Assembly: GCA_963422465.1 (NCBI GenBank)
Contig: OY730169.1
Span: forward strand, 1,550,001 to 1,614,000
Source of the DNA: Lichina pygmaea
Taxonomy: Eukaryota; Ascomycota; Lichinomycetes; Lichinales; Lichinaceae
DNA length: 64,000 bases
Direction: 5' to 3'
Shown here: positions 1 to 10,012 of the stretch, piece after piece
Layout of the letters: each line of letters starts with the position of its first letter
Numbering within the stretch: position 1 is the stretch's first letter
Program-made: the position numbers and the translations under genes
Notes under the pieces: generated by a model
What the model saw: the letters and a program-made list of their open reading frames with translations, nothing else
Told to the model about the DNA's origin: nothing
Databases searched by the model: none

Positions 1-573
1 TGATGCTGAAAGGAGTATATTAGCCAGAGAAGGCGCGCTCGGAGATCGGTCACAAGTCTCTCACTCGGAGCTGACCGGCGAGCAGAGATATATCGCTGCC
101 GTCTTCGTTATACTCCCAAGCGTTACGCCATATATAGCTGAACTCTTCCTCGAGCGCATCCCAGCTCTTGAAATCCGAGACACCGGTGGCGTCTTGGCGG
201 CCATGCTTGCCACGAACGAGCTTCTGAATGCCTCTAAGTGAGACCGGCTTCTTGATAAGGGCGTAGTAGTCCGTCAGCTTCCGCGGCGGGAGATTGAGGA
301 ACGGCTCGACGATGAGTTGCCCTCTACGCAGGCGAATCGAGTCAGCAGAGGCCGGCCATCTGAGGACGCCATGTTGACATACTCAGTATCTTCGAGTGTC
401 ATCATCTCACTGACGACAGCTTCCTGTGCCTGCTGAAAAGTCATTCCAACCAGAGATGCCACTCCCTTTCGCGGCCGAGGGTTGGGCGTGCCATTGAGAG
501 ACTTTTCGTCTTGGCGGTCCCAGGCGGGTTTAGTGCCTGAGTTCGTGGACGCTGGCGCCAGTTCGATCGGCAT
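1..573 (-). CDS. Bromodomain protein (partial, continues off the left edge)
   Basis: Exons on the minus strand are about 573-383, 323-65 and 5-1, with introns 382-324 (GTATGT...GCGTAG, CTGAC branch) and 64-6 (GTGAGA...TTTCAG). The joined product carries a bromodomain start with EPFLNLPPRKLTDYY followed by ALIKKPVSLRGIQKLV, then WDALEEEF and WRNAWEYNEDGSD, which is the ZA loop to conserved Asn layout. Bromodomains bind acetyl-lysine on histones; this variant most resembles fungal RSC/SWI-SNF-associated bromodomains, which would place it in nuclear chromatin remodelling. The upstream exon has the coiled segment MTFQQAQEAVVSEMMTLED. The 5' end is unsure: an in-frame stop lies upstream of the Met at 573, but a possible acceptor just before it could join another exon. 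The gene reads leftward, divergent from CKS1. The specific subunit identity is not claimed. Confidence 0.7.
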
Positions 574-1621
574 GTTCGATGATTGTCTGCTCTCGAGTCG
601 CTGTCGATATTCTCAGTCGCTGGGAGTATCAAGCTCGGAAATGGACCTGACAGTCCCTGAAAAGCATTGTATCGCAGAGACGGCCTGCCTCAATGTCGGA
701 AACGCACCGACGGACCTCTTCCCCCGATCTCTCCTCGGAGGGTGCCCCACTCAAGCACGTGGTAATGGGCGTTCGGTCAGTCCCGACTCGTCCGAGATTT
801 CGTCAGACGGACGGCCTCCTAGGCCGGTCGGTCTCGAAGAATGCGACGGGAGTAGACCAGCTTTAGACGCGACTGGGCGACTCTCCTTGAGGCAGCGGTC
901 TGGATGGCAAATATCGGGCGCCGAAGACACAAGCAGGAGACGTGACTGCATGGGCCTAGGACTGGCCATCGTTCCTCACTGCAGGCCTCTGTTGCCCTAG
1001 TCCTTCGCCGTCGGCACAGGCGTTGTTGCACGTCGACATTAAGCCGTTCTTGCGCGACGAGTTCGAGAGCAGCGCGCGTGAAGCCACGGAGGATCGGGGA
1101 AAAGATGATCCGGTCGCCTCTGCACTTCGGCTCCACCTGCTATCCTCGCTTAGACGTGCGACGGGTACCGTACAGTTTTCAAGTCACCACAGGCACGTGA
1201 TACACATGCAATACGCAGCATTGGAGCGAAAGTGACGCCGTCAACCTGTTGATCGATTCGAGCCAGCAAGCACGACGTTGCATCACGTGCCGAGAGGGTA
1301 CCGTAAACGCTGACTAATCCCGCCCTTACCGGAAGCTAAATCAAAACAAAGAACCGCCCCCACCATCACGACCCCTCGTCGTGTCAACGTTGAAACAGGC
1401 AGACTACCGATTCATCCCGGCGGAGCTCATCGTCGCGAGCGGGCTTCTAGCATCCTCATCACTCTCGTTCAGCAGGTCATCAACAACCTTTGAGCCGCCA
1501 AAGCTTGCCTCTCGAGCTCGGCTCACTCGAACTGGCGCATCCGCGGTACGCCCTCGAGGTGTCTGTGTCCGACGCACGAGCCCTTACTTTTTCCTGGAAC
1601 AAGGCCCAAGGGGCTCGCTCC
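574..1621. other. Spacer between bromodomain gene and CKS1
   Basis: About 1 kb between two divergent genes. Open frames here are short and show no recognisable domain. It probably holds both promoters and possibly 5' exons of the bromodomain gene. I see no repeat or RNA gene. Confidence 0.5.
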
Positions 1622-2263
1622 ATGGCCTCGCAGCACCCTGCCATCTTGGCCGGGGTCGACTTGAGCCGTCGAAATCGGAAGCCGCGGTTACTGACGGAGC
1701 CAGAGCGGCAGCGACTCAATGAGTTCGCCGACGGGATTCACTACTCCTCTCGGTACGCATTCGCATTTCAAGTGCTCGGCAAGACCAGATTACGCAATCG
1801 ACTTCGGCGACGAGCTGACCATGCTTAGCTATTCTGACGATAAGTTCGAGTACCGACACGTACAGCTTCCCAAGGCCATGCTGAAGCAGATCCCGAAAGA
1901 CTACTTCGATTCAAGCAAGGGAACGCTGAAGCTTCTGTGGGAGGAGGAGTGGCGCAATCTTGGAATCACACAGGTGAGGTGATGGCAGTCTTGGTCCCAA
2001 CAACATGCCGGGTCAAGAATTGCTGCCTGACGTGGACGTGGCTGTGACGAGTAGAGCCTGGGCTGGGAACACTACGAGGTTCACGAACCGGAACCGCACA
2101 TACTCTTGTTCAAGTATGGCTCGTTGCTGCCTCCATCACTACTGCCTCCACTAACTCTAGGCGAACAGGAGGCCAATCAGTTTCCAACATCAGAACGCCA
2201 ATCAATAGTCCCGAATTCCTTAACAGTCATCTCTGGAGTATTTGCGGCATCAGGTCCGCCTAG
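1622..2263 (+). CDS. CKS1: Cyclin-dependent kinase regulatory subunit Cks1/Suc1
   Basis: Exons 1622-1752, 1829-1973, 2055-2113 and 2161-2263 join to 145 residues. The Cks fold is clear: [20 protein letters not shown], then [60 protein letters not shown]. The phosphate-pocket residues and the [10 protein letters not shown] hinge motif are intact. Cks1 docks on CDK-cyclin complexes and directs multisite phosphorylation in nucleus and cytoplasm. Introns are 76, 81 and 47 nt; the last has a good CTAAC branch and CTCTAG acceptor. The C-terminal tail after LLFKR is unlike the usual short Gln-rich tail. Reading through the last intron would instead give a longer extension, so the 3' end is uncertain. 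The start Met at 1622 was chosen because upstream in-frame sequence looks non-coding. It ends tail-to-tail with the thioredoxin-fold gene, 158 nt away. Confidence 0.9.
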
Positions 2264-2421
2264 GGAAGATGTTGGTGCATGATTGCTACGATAGCGTGTA
2301 CGACCATTCTGCGAGCTTTCCTTCCTATCTCCCTCGCTGGGACAGACAGACCATACCCAGTGCTCTCATCCCCCCGGAAGCTGTACCTCCATGCTGGGCA
2401 CGATCACCGATGATCCTCACC

Positions 2422-3356
2422 TCATGTGACATTCTTCTCGAGCCACTCGGTCCACTGTTGCTTGGTGAAGCTACTTTGGATGGAAGGATCCACGATTCCC
2501 TGTTATACCACGTCAGCAAGACGATCGGCGCGTCAGCCAACGTGATTTTACATTGAAGATCACCGTCGGCGTGACATGAACTCCGACGAGCCTGTTGGCC
2601 TGCATTTGCGTCTTCGATCAGCCAAGCTTCCACGAGTCTGCCACCGTGACGTCGGGCATAAAGCCAAACATACTTTCACCAAGAGCTTCAGGTCGTCGGT
2701 GACCTTGTTACCGATGTTCAAGCCGCCGTCAGGAGCAGGTTTGCCGTCGACCCGCAGCAGTTCCAGAAGCTTCTTTTCGTCTACGCCCACGCCTGCCCCC
2801 AGTTTGGCCAGACGCTCGTACGTCCTATTGCGCGGCTCATTCACGACTTCGACGTCAAAGTAGTCCGTCTGCTTCTCGAACAGCGCATCGCTGAAGGGAT
2901 AGAACCTCTCGGGCGCGAGCCTCGCCACCGCCAGACCGGCCTCGTGCACGAGAGTCGACGACGGATGCCAAGGCTGAATCTGCTGGCGGAAGATGAAGTG
3001 GACCTTGTCCGGATAGCGTTCCATCACGACGGGGAAGACGTCGTGGTAGACCGTCTTGAACATCTTCTTGGAGAACTGCAGTATGTTCGTAAACACAGGC
3101 TCATCAGCCGATGCTCGTAGAACCGCTTGGCCGTGGGTTCAAGGCGTGGCCATCGACTGTCTTGCCATCGCAAGGTAGAATTCGATCTGCATACCGGACA
3201 AACGTAGTCGAGGACTGCAGCAATTGAAACGTCAGCATCTGGGTCAGATTGCTCTCGGACGCAGGTAGTCAACCTACAGAGCTCGATCGTGTGAACGGAC
3301 TTGGCTGCAGGGTCCGCCGACAGGCGATGAGCCGCGAATTTGGGAGCCAACGACAT
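2422..3356 (-). CDS. Thioredoxin-fold (DsbA-like) protein
   Basis: Five exons on the minus strand: 3356-3278, 3214-3195, 3075-2674, 2599-2552 and 2499-2422, giving 208 residues. Splicing rebuilds HTIELFLDYVCPFSKKMFK, the beta1-CPxS-helix start of a small fungal DsbA-like family, followed by FIFRQQIQPWHPSSTLVHEA, HVTPTVIFNG (the cis-Pro loop) and a C-terminal SFTKQQWTEWL helix. The active-site region is Cys-Pro-Phe-Ser, so only one cysteine of a CxxC remains. It is therefore more likely a GST/isomerase-like or scaffold member than a classic disulfide oxidase. Exon 2 is a 20-nt micro-exon that carries the CP of the motif. All four introns (63, 119, 74 and 52 nt) are GT-AG. No signal peptide is visible, suggesting a cytosolic location. 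Precise substrate unknown. Confidence 0.85.
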
Positions 3357-4261
3357 CGTTCACTTTTCCGACTGCGGTTCGATATGGGCTCTGGATCTCG
3401 AGTCGGTGAGGAGCCTTGTGGTGATTCAGCGGTCGAATATATTCAGTATGACGTAGATGGGGAAGCGAGCGGACCCTGGGGGGCCTGCGGGGCATTCATA
3501 GAAGCGGCAGTTGCAACTGAATTCCACCTCCACGCCATCTCGTACGTACTGTACGACTGATTTGCAGTACTTATGTACATGGTGTAGGCACCACCTATGT
3601 TCTCGTGCTTGCTCTAGCATGGAGTCTTCTTTTTACATCGGCCTTGTGAAGCGAGGGTGAGCAGTTTACGGCCGGTTGTCATCGAGGGCCAGGGCATCGA
3701 ATGGTCAATGCCATGTGCAGATGTGTAGCCGACATGGGCTTGCTTGTATTGCAGACCACTTCCCCCTAAGACCTCTGCGCCATCGATGCCGGAGATCAGA
3801 TAATGAGCATCAGCCAGGCTTGTCACAACCGTGTCTGTTTACGTCTTGGTGGGGTAAGTCAGGAAGTACGTAGTACACATATGTAGTGGATGAGGGGCAA
3901 GTATCGATCGGAAAAACGATGACCCCCAAGTCGGAAAAAGAATTTCCCGTCGCCTCACAACCACCCCCCCCCCCCCCCCCCCCCCAACGGCGTATCATTT
4001 TTCCTCTGAGTGAAGCCATTGGAAAATGGAATTGTGTGGAGAAGCTCAAGAGTCGAATATCTTTTTAGTTGACATTGTGAGGGTTGAGTACTACAATCTG
4101 GAGACAACGACCATGATCTTCAGAATGATCTGCCCAACACTTCCATAGCAACATACCGGTACCGTACCGTACTGTATCTGAGCGAATTCAACATCTATCG
4201 ATTGGGTAGATGTTCTGGTCAAGTTACAGTTTGTGGCTCGAAGAAGCAGACCAGAGACAAG
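3357..4261. other. Intergenic spacer with poly-C tract
   Basis: Divergent spacer between the thioredoxin-fold gene and KRE33. It contains a run of 22 C at 3964-3985 and GTAC-rich patches near 3540-3580 and 4155-4180. No gene recognised; the small open frames crossing the C run are low-complexity proline readings. Confidence 0.6.
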
Positions 4262-7200
4262 ATGCCTAGAAAAGCGCTGTGAGTACTCTGTGACGCCTAT
4301 GGATGATCTGACCCTGACACAGCTGCTAGGGATTCGCGCATCCCGGCCCTCATCAGGAATGGCATTCAGGTCCGTCATGCCTCGAGCTACTTCTCTCCGC
4401 ATCAGGAACTCACTGCCCTCACGTTGTAGGAAAAGAAGCGCAGTTTCTTCGTCGTTGTCGGCGACAGAGCCAAGGACGTCATCGTTCACCTTCACTACAT
4501 CATGTCCAGTGTGGACATCAAGCGGAACAAGTCGGTGCTGTGGGCGTACAAGAACAGGCTCCTTGGCTTCACAAGGTTGGACCGCCCCGTCCCCTGGCAG
4601 GTACATGCTTACTGACCCACGGCTCTCCCACAGCAATCGCAAGAAAAGAGAAAAGAAGATCAGAAAGGAGGTCAAGCGTGGCGTACGAGATCCGAACACT
4701 GAAGATCCATTCGAGTTGTTTGTCACCCTACACAATATCCGCTATGTCTATTACAAAGAGACCGACAAGATACTCGGCAATACGTATGGCATGTGCATAC
4801 TACAGGACTTTGAGGCCATCACTCCGAATCTCCTTGCCAGAACAATCGAGACGGTAGAAGGAGGAGGGCTAGTGCTGTTGCTGTTGAAGGGCATGACGAG
4901 TTTGAAGCAACTCTATACGTTGTCAATGGATGTACATTCGCGATATCGAACAGAGGCACATAACGACGTTGTGGCACGTTTCAACGAGCGCTTCATACTG
5001 TCTCTCGGCGGCTGCCAGTCGTGTCTCGTCGTCGATGACGAGCTGAACGTGCTACCAATCTCCGGGGGGAAGAACGTAAAGCCGCTGCCTCCGCCTCCGC
5101 CGGAGGCAGGGCCGGAGTTGGGCTCGAAATCCGGTAGCGAGCTGGAGCAGATCAAGGCGAGTCTGGCAGACTCGCAGCCGGTTGGCTCCCTCGTGACGCT
5201 GGCCTGTACGGTGGATCAAGCCAAGGCACTCCTGACCTTTGTCGACGCCATCGCCGAGAAGACCCTCCGGAGCACCGTTACCCTCACGGCCGCCAGAGGT
5301 CGAGGCAAGTCGGCTGCTCTAGGCGTCGCCGTCGCGGCAGCTATCGCTCACGGCTACAGCAACATCTTCATCACGTCGCCGAGCCCCGAGAACCTGAAGA
5401 CACTGTTCGAGTTCATATTCAAGGGATTTGACGCGCTCGGGTACATGGATCATGCCGACTATACCGTCTTGCAGTCGACGAATCCGGAGTTCAACAAGGC
5501 CGTCGTGCGGGTCAACGTCCATCGGCAGCATCGGCAGACGATTCAGTACGTGCAGCCCCAAGACGCGCACGTCTTGGGCCAGGCCGAGCTGGTCGTCATA
5601 GACGAGGCAGCGGCGATCCCGCTACCGTTGGTCAGGAAGCTGATGGGGCCATACCTGGTCTTCATGGCGTCGACCATCAATGGATACGAGGGCACCGGCC
5701 GGTCACTGTCCCTCAAGCTGATCCAGCAGCTTCGCGAACAGTCGAGGGGCATCTCCAGAGGCGACGGGGTTGATCACGGTCGGTCTGTCGATGCGGCAGG
5801 CGGCAAACCAGCCGACGCGGGGCAGGGCGCTGCCGTCGGCAGCCGTTCTCTCCGAGAGGTCACCTTGGAAGAGCCCATCCGGTACGCTGCCGGCGATGCG
5901 GTGGAGCGGTGGCTGAACTCGCTGTTGTGTCTCGACGCCGTTCTCCCACGTCGCTTGCACCTCGGTCTGCAAGGCTGTCCCCATCCGTCAAAGTGTGAAC
6001 TCTTGTCTGTGAACAGAGACACGCTGTTCTCCTTTCATCCGGTATCGGAGAAGTTTCTCCACCAGATGATGGCGCTCTATGTCGCCAGTCACTATAAAAA
6101 CTCGCCCAACGATCTCCAGCTCTTGAGCGACGCGCCGGCACACCAGCTGTACGTTCTCGTTCCGCCGGTGAACGACAGCAGCAACCGTCTGCCGGAGCCA
6201 CTGTGCGTCATTCAAGTGGCGCTCGAGGGGCGGATCAGCAGGGAGAGCGTGCTCAACAGTCTCGGCAGAGGCCATCGAGCAGGTGGCGATCTCATCCCGT
6301 GGCTGGTCAGCCAGCAGTTCCAGGACGAGAACTTTGCGGGCCTGTCGGGGGCCAGGATCGTCCGGATCGCGACGAACCCGGACTACATCGGTATGGGCTA
6401 CGGGAGCCGGGCGCTCGCCCTGCTGACGGACTTTTACGAGGGTAAATTCGCCAACCTCGCCGAAGAAGACGAAGACGGGCCAGGTGGCGACGGCGAACGA
6501 GAGATGATGCGCATCACCGATGAAGAGCTCGCCAGCTCGACGCTGCTTGAGGACAATGTCAAAGTGAGAGACATCCACGACATGCCGCCGTTGTTCACCA
6601 AGCTGTCCGAGCGCAGGCGGGAGAATCTAGACTACATCGGCGTCAGCTACGGTCTGACGGCGCCGCTCCTCAAGTTTTGGAAACGAGCGTCCTTCCTGCC
6701 CGTGTACCTGCGCCAGACCCCGAACGAGCTGACGGGGGAGCATTCTTGCGTGATGCTACGCGGCTGCGGTGTTGGCCCGCAGGACGACTCCTGGCTCGGC
6801 TCCTTCGCGCGCGATTTCCACGGCCGGTTCCTGTCTCTGCTGTCGTACCAGTTTCGAGCCTTCCCCGCGGTTCAGTCGCTGAGCATTGTCGAGGCGACTG
6901 CCGCGGCGCGACAGGACCTCTCGGAGGGCTCGTCCTCGACCCTGTTCACAAAGTCCGACCTCGATATCCTCATGTCGCCGATCGACCTCAAGCGACTCGA
7001 CGCCTACGCGAACAACATGCTCGACTACCATGTCATCCTCGACCTGCTTCCTGTGATCGCTACCGCATACTTCCAGTCGCGGTTGAGCCCTGCTCTCAGA
7101 CTCTCCGGTGTGCAATCCGCCATTCTTCTCGCCGTCGGGCTGCAGCGTAAGACGCTGGAAGACCTTGCCGAGGAGCTTTCTCTGCCGTCAAGTCAACTGC

Positions 7201-7992
7201 TCGCCATGTTCGTGAAAGTCGTACGAAAAGCATCTGCCTTCTTCCGCGGTGTCGTCGAAGGCGCCGTGTCGGACGCCATGCCCTCTGCGAATGGATTTGG
7301 CGGCCATTCTGCGATCGGTGCGCATGACGACGAGGGTGTTCGCGAAGGCGCCATGGCTCCGTTGGAGAAGAGCCTGAACGAAGAGCTCGATGAAGGTGCC
7401 AGCGAAGTGATGACTGCGCTACGAGAAAAGCAGAGGGAGTTGATCGACTCGCTGCCACTAGAACAGTGAGTACCAATCACTCAGTGTTCCTCTTGAGCAT
7501 GTTTGAAGAGAAGAGCATTTCTTCCGTCTCTGCCAAGCTACGTCGCCGCCTTGAAATAGCAAATACATGACCTTAGGGGACTTTCGACTAACCCCTGCCT
7601 TTTCCGAAAATCACAGGTACGAGATATCGCAGGGTCTCCAGAGCTGGGGCGACGCCGAGCGACAAATTCGCTCGGCCGCGACGACCAACGAGCACCAAGG
7701 CAAGAGCACCATCGTCAGCGTCAAAGCACCTCGAGAAAGCGCCGCAGCACCAGGCGCTCTTGATCCATCGCGGGACAGAGGAGTGGGAGGAGGCACGAGC
7801 CAGAAGCGCAAAGCAGGCGAATCTCTCTCGGAGGTGTACGACCGAGAAGTAGAAGGCCCCAGGACTGGGAAGACGGGCAGAGGAGGAGGGGGCAGAGGCC
7901 GAGGCAGAGGCAGACATGGAGACGGAGGGAAAGGCGGAGGTGACAGGGGTCGCGCGGGTGGTCATGCAGGAGGCAAGAAAGTCCGACGATGA
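4262..7992 (+). CDS. KRE33: RNA cytidine N-acetyltransferase (Kre33/NAT10)
   Basis: Exons 4262-4278, 4330-4369, 4430-4575, 4634-7465 and 7617-7992 give 1136 residues, normal for the family. It makes N4-acetylcytidine in 18S rRNA and in tRNA (with Tan1) and is a nucleolar ribosome-assembly factor. The spliced N-terminus is MPRKALDSRIPALIRNGIQ, a near-invariant family start, encoded by a 17-nt first coding exon. In order: DUF1726; a RecD-like helicase with Walker A RGRGKS at residues 289-294 and a VVIDEAAAIPLP Walker B near 390; the GNAT module with ATNPDYIGMGYGSRAL near 650; and a tRNA-binding C-terminal domain. The last exon adds an RGG/Gly-Arg-rich tail, RGGGGRGRGRGR, typical of nucleolar proteins. 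The first acceptor is CTAG at 4329, because only this frame restores the conserved DSRIPAL. Confidence 0.96.
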
Positions 7993-8344
7993 CCATGACC
8001 ACGACCGGGACGGAGATATGTTCGTAGGCTTAAACCAGCTGAGCCACATGTGGGTCAAGGTGTAGCAAAGATATACTCAAGGACATGTGTCACGGCTCTT
8101 ATCTTTCTCTCCTTCCCTCTCTCCCTCTCTCCCTTTCTTCCGCACTGTGAGCGTCAGAGATAGATGTCTGGCCATGGCCACGATAGATGCCCTGTGTCGC
8201 CTTAAATAGGTAGTCTTGGTGACGGACGTGGTCATTGTCGTAGATGCGGTCACGGATAGAGCTTCAGCTACTGTCGTGGGTAGCCATGGTCATAGAAATA
8301 GTTATTGTCAGAGCTGTAGTCATGGTCGTAGCTATACAAGGTCA

Positions 8345-8374
8345 GTCATGATCACATCCAGACGTGATCATGAC
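8345..8374. repeat. Perfect 11-bp inverted repeat (hairpin)
   Basis: GTCATGATCAC at 8345-8355 and its exact complement at 8364-8374 are separated by 8 nt, about 350 nt past the KRE33 stop. It lies in a GTCATGGTC-rich tract. Its role is unknown; a transcript 3'-end structure is possible. Confidence 0.7.
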
Positions 8375-8629
8375 CGCGAACAACCAAGAGTTGAAAACAG
8401 ACATCAGTCGCAGACCGACAGTGAGAACGGTAAACAGCAAGAGCAGTAGACAGCAGAAACAGTCGATACACAAAATCAAAATGAAGCAACATACAAAGCC
8501 ACCTAACAAGAACAGACGAATCAAACACAGCAAGCAGGAATGAAACAAACATGATAAGAATTAAACAAGATGAAGTCAGCAAGAATGGGATGAAGCAAGC
8601 ACCACGACAGGAATGAACAAAGATGGAGA

Positions 8630-8829
8630 NNNNNNNNNNNNNNNNNNNNNNNNNNNNNNNNNNNNNNNNNNNNNNNNNNNNNNNNNNNNNNNNNNNNNNN
8701 NNNNNNNNNNNNNNNNNNNNNNNNNNNNNNNNNNNNNNNNNNNNNNNNNNNNNNNNNNNNNNNNNNNNNNNNNNNNNNNNNNNNNNNNNNNNNNNNNNNN
8801 NNNNNNNNNNNNNNNNNNNNNNNNNNNNN
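8630..8829. other. Assembly gap (200 N)
   Basis: Exactly 200 ambiguous bases, which is usually a placeholder of unknown true length. Low-complexity sequence on the right side suggests a repeat defeated assembly. Confidence 1.
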
Positions 8830-9211
8830 TTCTTGCGAGGGAAAGATGTACCGTGTTTAAGACGAACATGAAAAGCAACCAGCCCTCTTTTCACCCCTTG
8901 CCCTTAAACACCCCCCCACCAAGCTCACCTCAGCTTGCTGTCAACCAGTGAGGAAACGTCCATCATGATACACAAGAAAACAAAAAGAGAAGAACAGAAA
9001 AAGCAAAAAGAAGAAAAGAACCATACAAAAAGAGAGAAACAGATGATGAAGGAGGATGCATGGCTGTCCTTGGCCGTTCTTGGCCATTCCTTGATTATTC
9101 CCGGGTTATCACGACCGGAGAAGACTTTCTCGCGCGGGCCGTGTGTCACAGACGAAAAAAGACTGCGCACTGGCCTTTTTATCTTTCCCTGACTGCTCCT
9201 CACTCCTGGGT

Positions 9212-9228
9212 GGGGGGGGGGGGGGGGG
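9212..9228. repeat. Poly-G run (17 nt)
   Basis: Uninterrupted run of 17 G in intergenic DNA, followed by GAAGAA/AAAGAAAG simple sequence to about 9270. Confidence 0.9.
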
Positions 9229-9433
9229 CTGTTCCATCGTCGAAGAAGACGAAGAAAGAAAGAAAGAAAGACTCGGCCATGACCGTTCCTCTCGTTAGAA
9301 AAGAGGACCTTTTCTTTTTCTTTTTGCCCTGACCGTTCCTGATCGAAGAGGGCTTCCGCCCTGGCTCCTTTTCTTTTTCCTGGTCGTTCCACTGTCGAAG
9401 AACCAAGGCTTCCGGCCCCCCCCTTTGACTGTT

Positions 9434-9467
9434 TCTGGCGCTGGAGCTGGCGCTGGAGCTGGCGCTG
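9434..9467. repeat. Tandem GGCGCTGGAGCT repeat
   Basis: Three near-perfect copies of a 12-bp unit. They sit in a tract where GACCGTTCCT/GACTGTTCCT recurs about every 60-90 nt between 9180 and 9500, so the whole tract may be a degenerate larger tandem array. Confidence 0.7.
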
Positions 9468-9775
9468 GATTTTTTTTTTGACTGTTCCTGACCGTTGCTC
9501 GTAAAGAAAAGGCTCCGGCCGAGTTGCACGGGCGCACTCGGAATCGTGCAAAAGATGGGGGGAATAGTGTTACGAGCAGCCTTATATGATCAGGCAAGGG
9601 CAGTTCTGATCACCTGATCAGGGCTGTCAGGTCTTTTGGCCGAGTTGACGGATGGGGAGGGGGGGAAAGGGGGAGGTGGAACATATGCCCCCAAGTCGAT
9701 TGAGACTGGGACTGGGACTGAGATTGAAACTGAGATTGAGATGTGAAACAGGTGTCGAGGCCCTACAGTACATCA

Positions 9776-9811
<36 letters not shown>
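9776..9811. repeat. CGT microsatellite
   Basis: About twelve consecutive CGT/GTC triplets followed by GAGGAG-rich sequence to about 9960. It is non-coding on both strands as far as can be judged. Confidence 0.9.
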
Positions 9812-10012
9812 TGGAGAAGAAGGAGGAGGAGGAGGAGCCTATAAGGTGGAAAAGGAAGCTCCACATCATGGAAAAGAAGGAGGAGCCTACACGATAGGAA
9901 AGAAGCAGCGGCCTGAGTCCATCATGGAAGTAAGAAGGAGGAGGACGAGGAGGAGAAGAATGAGGAGGAGCCGCCTACGTCATAGAAAAAGGTGCTTGAT
10001 CCCTACGGTATA

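Larger units (their letters stand above)
7993..10012. other. Gene-poor spacer with repeats and assembly gap
   Basis: Spacer between KRE33 and the Zn2Cys6 factor (convergent genes). It contains a perfect hairpin, a 200-N gap, a G17 run, GAAGAA/CTT-rich stretches, a 12-bp tandem repeat and a CGT microsatellite, each described separately. No coding region recognised. Confidence 0.6.
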
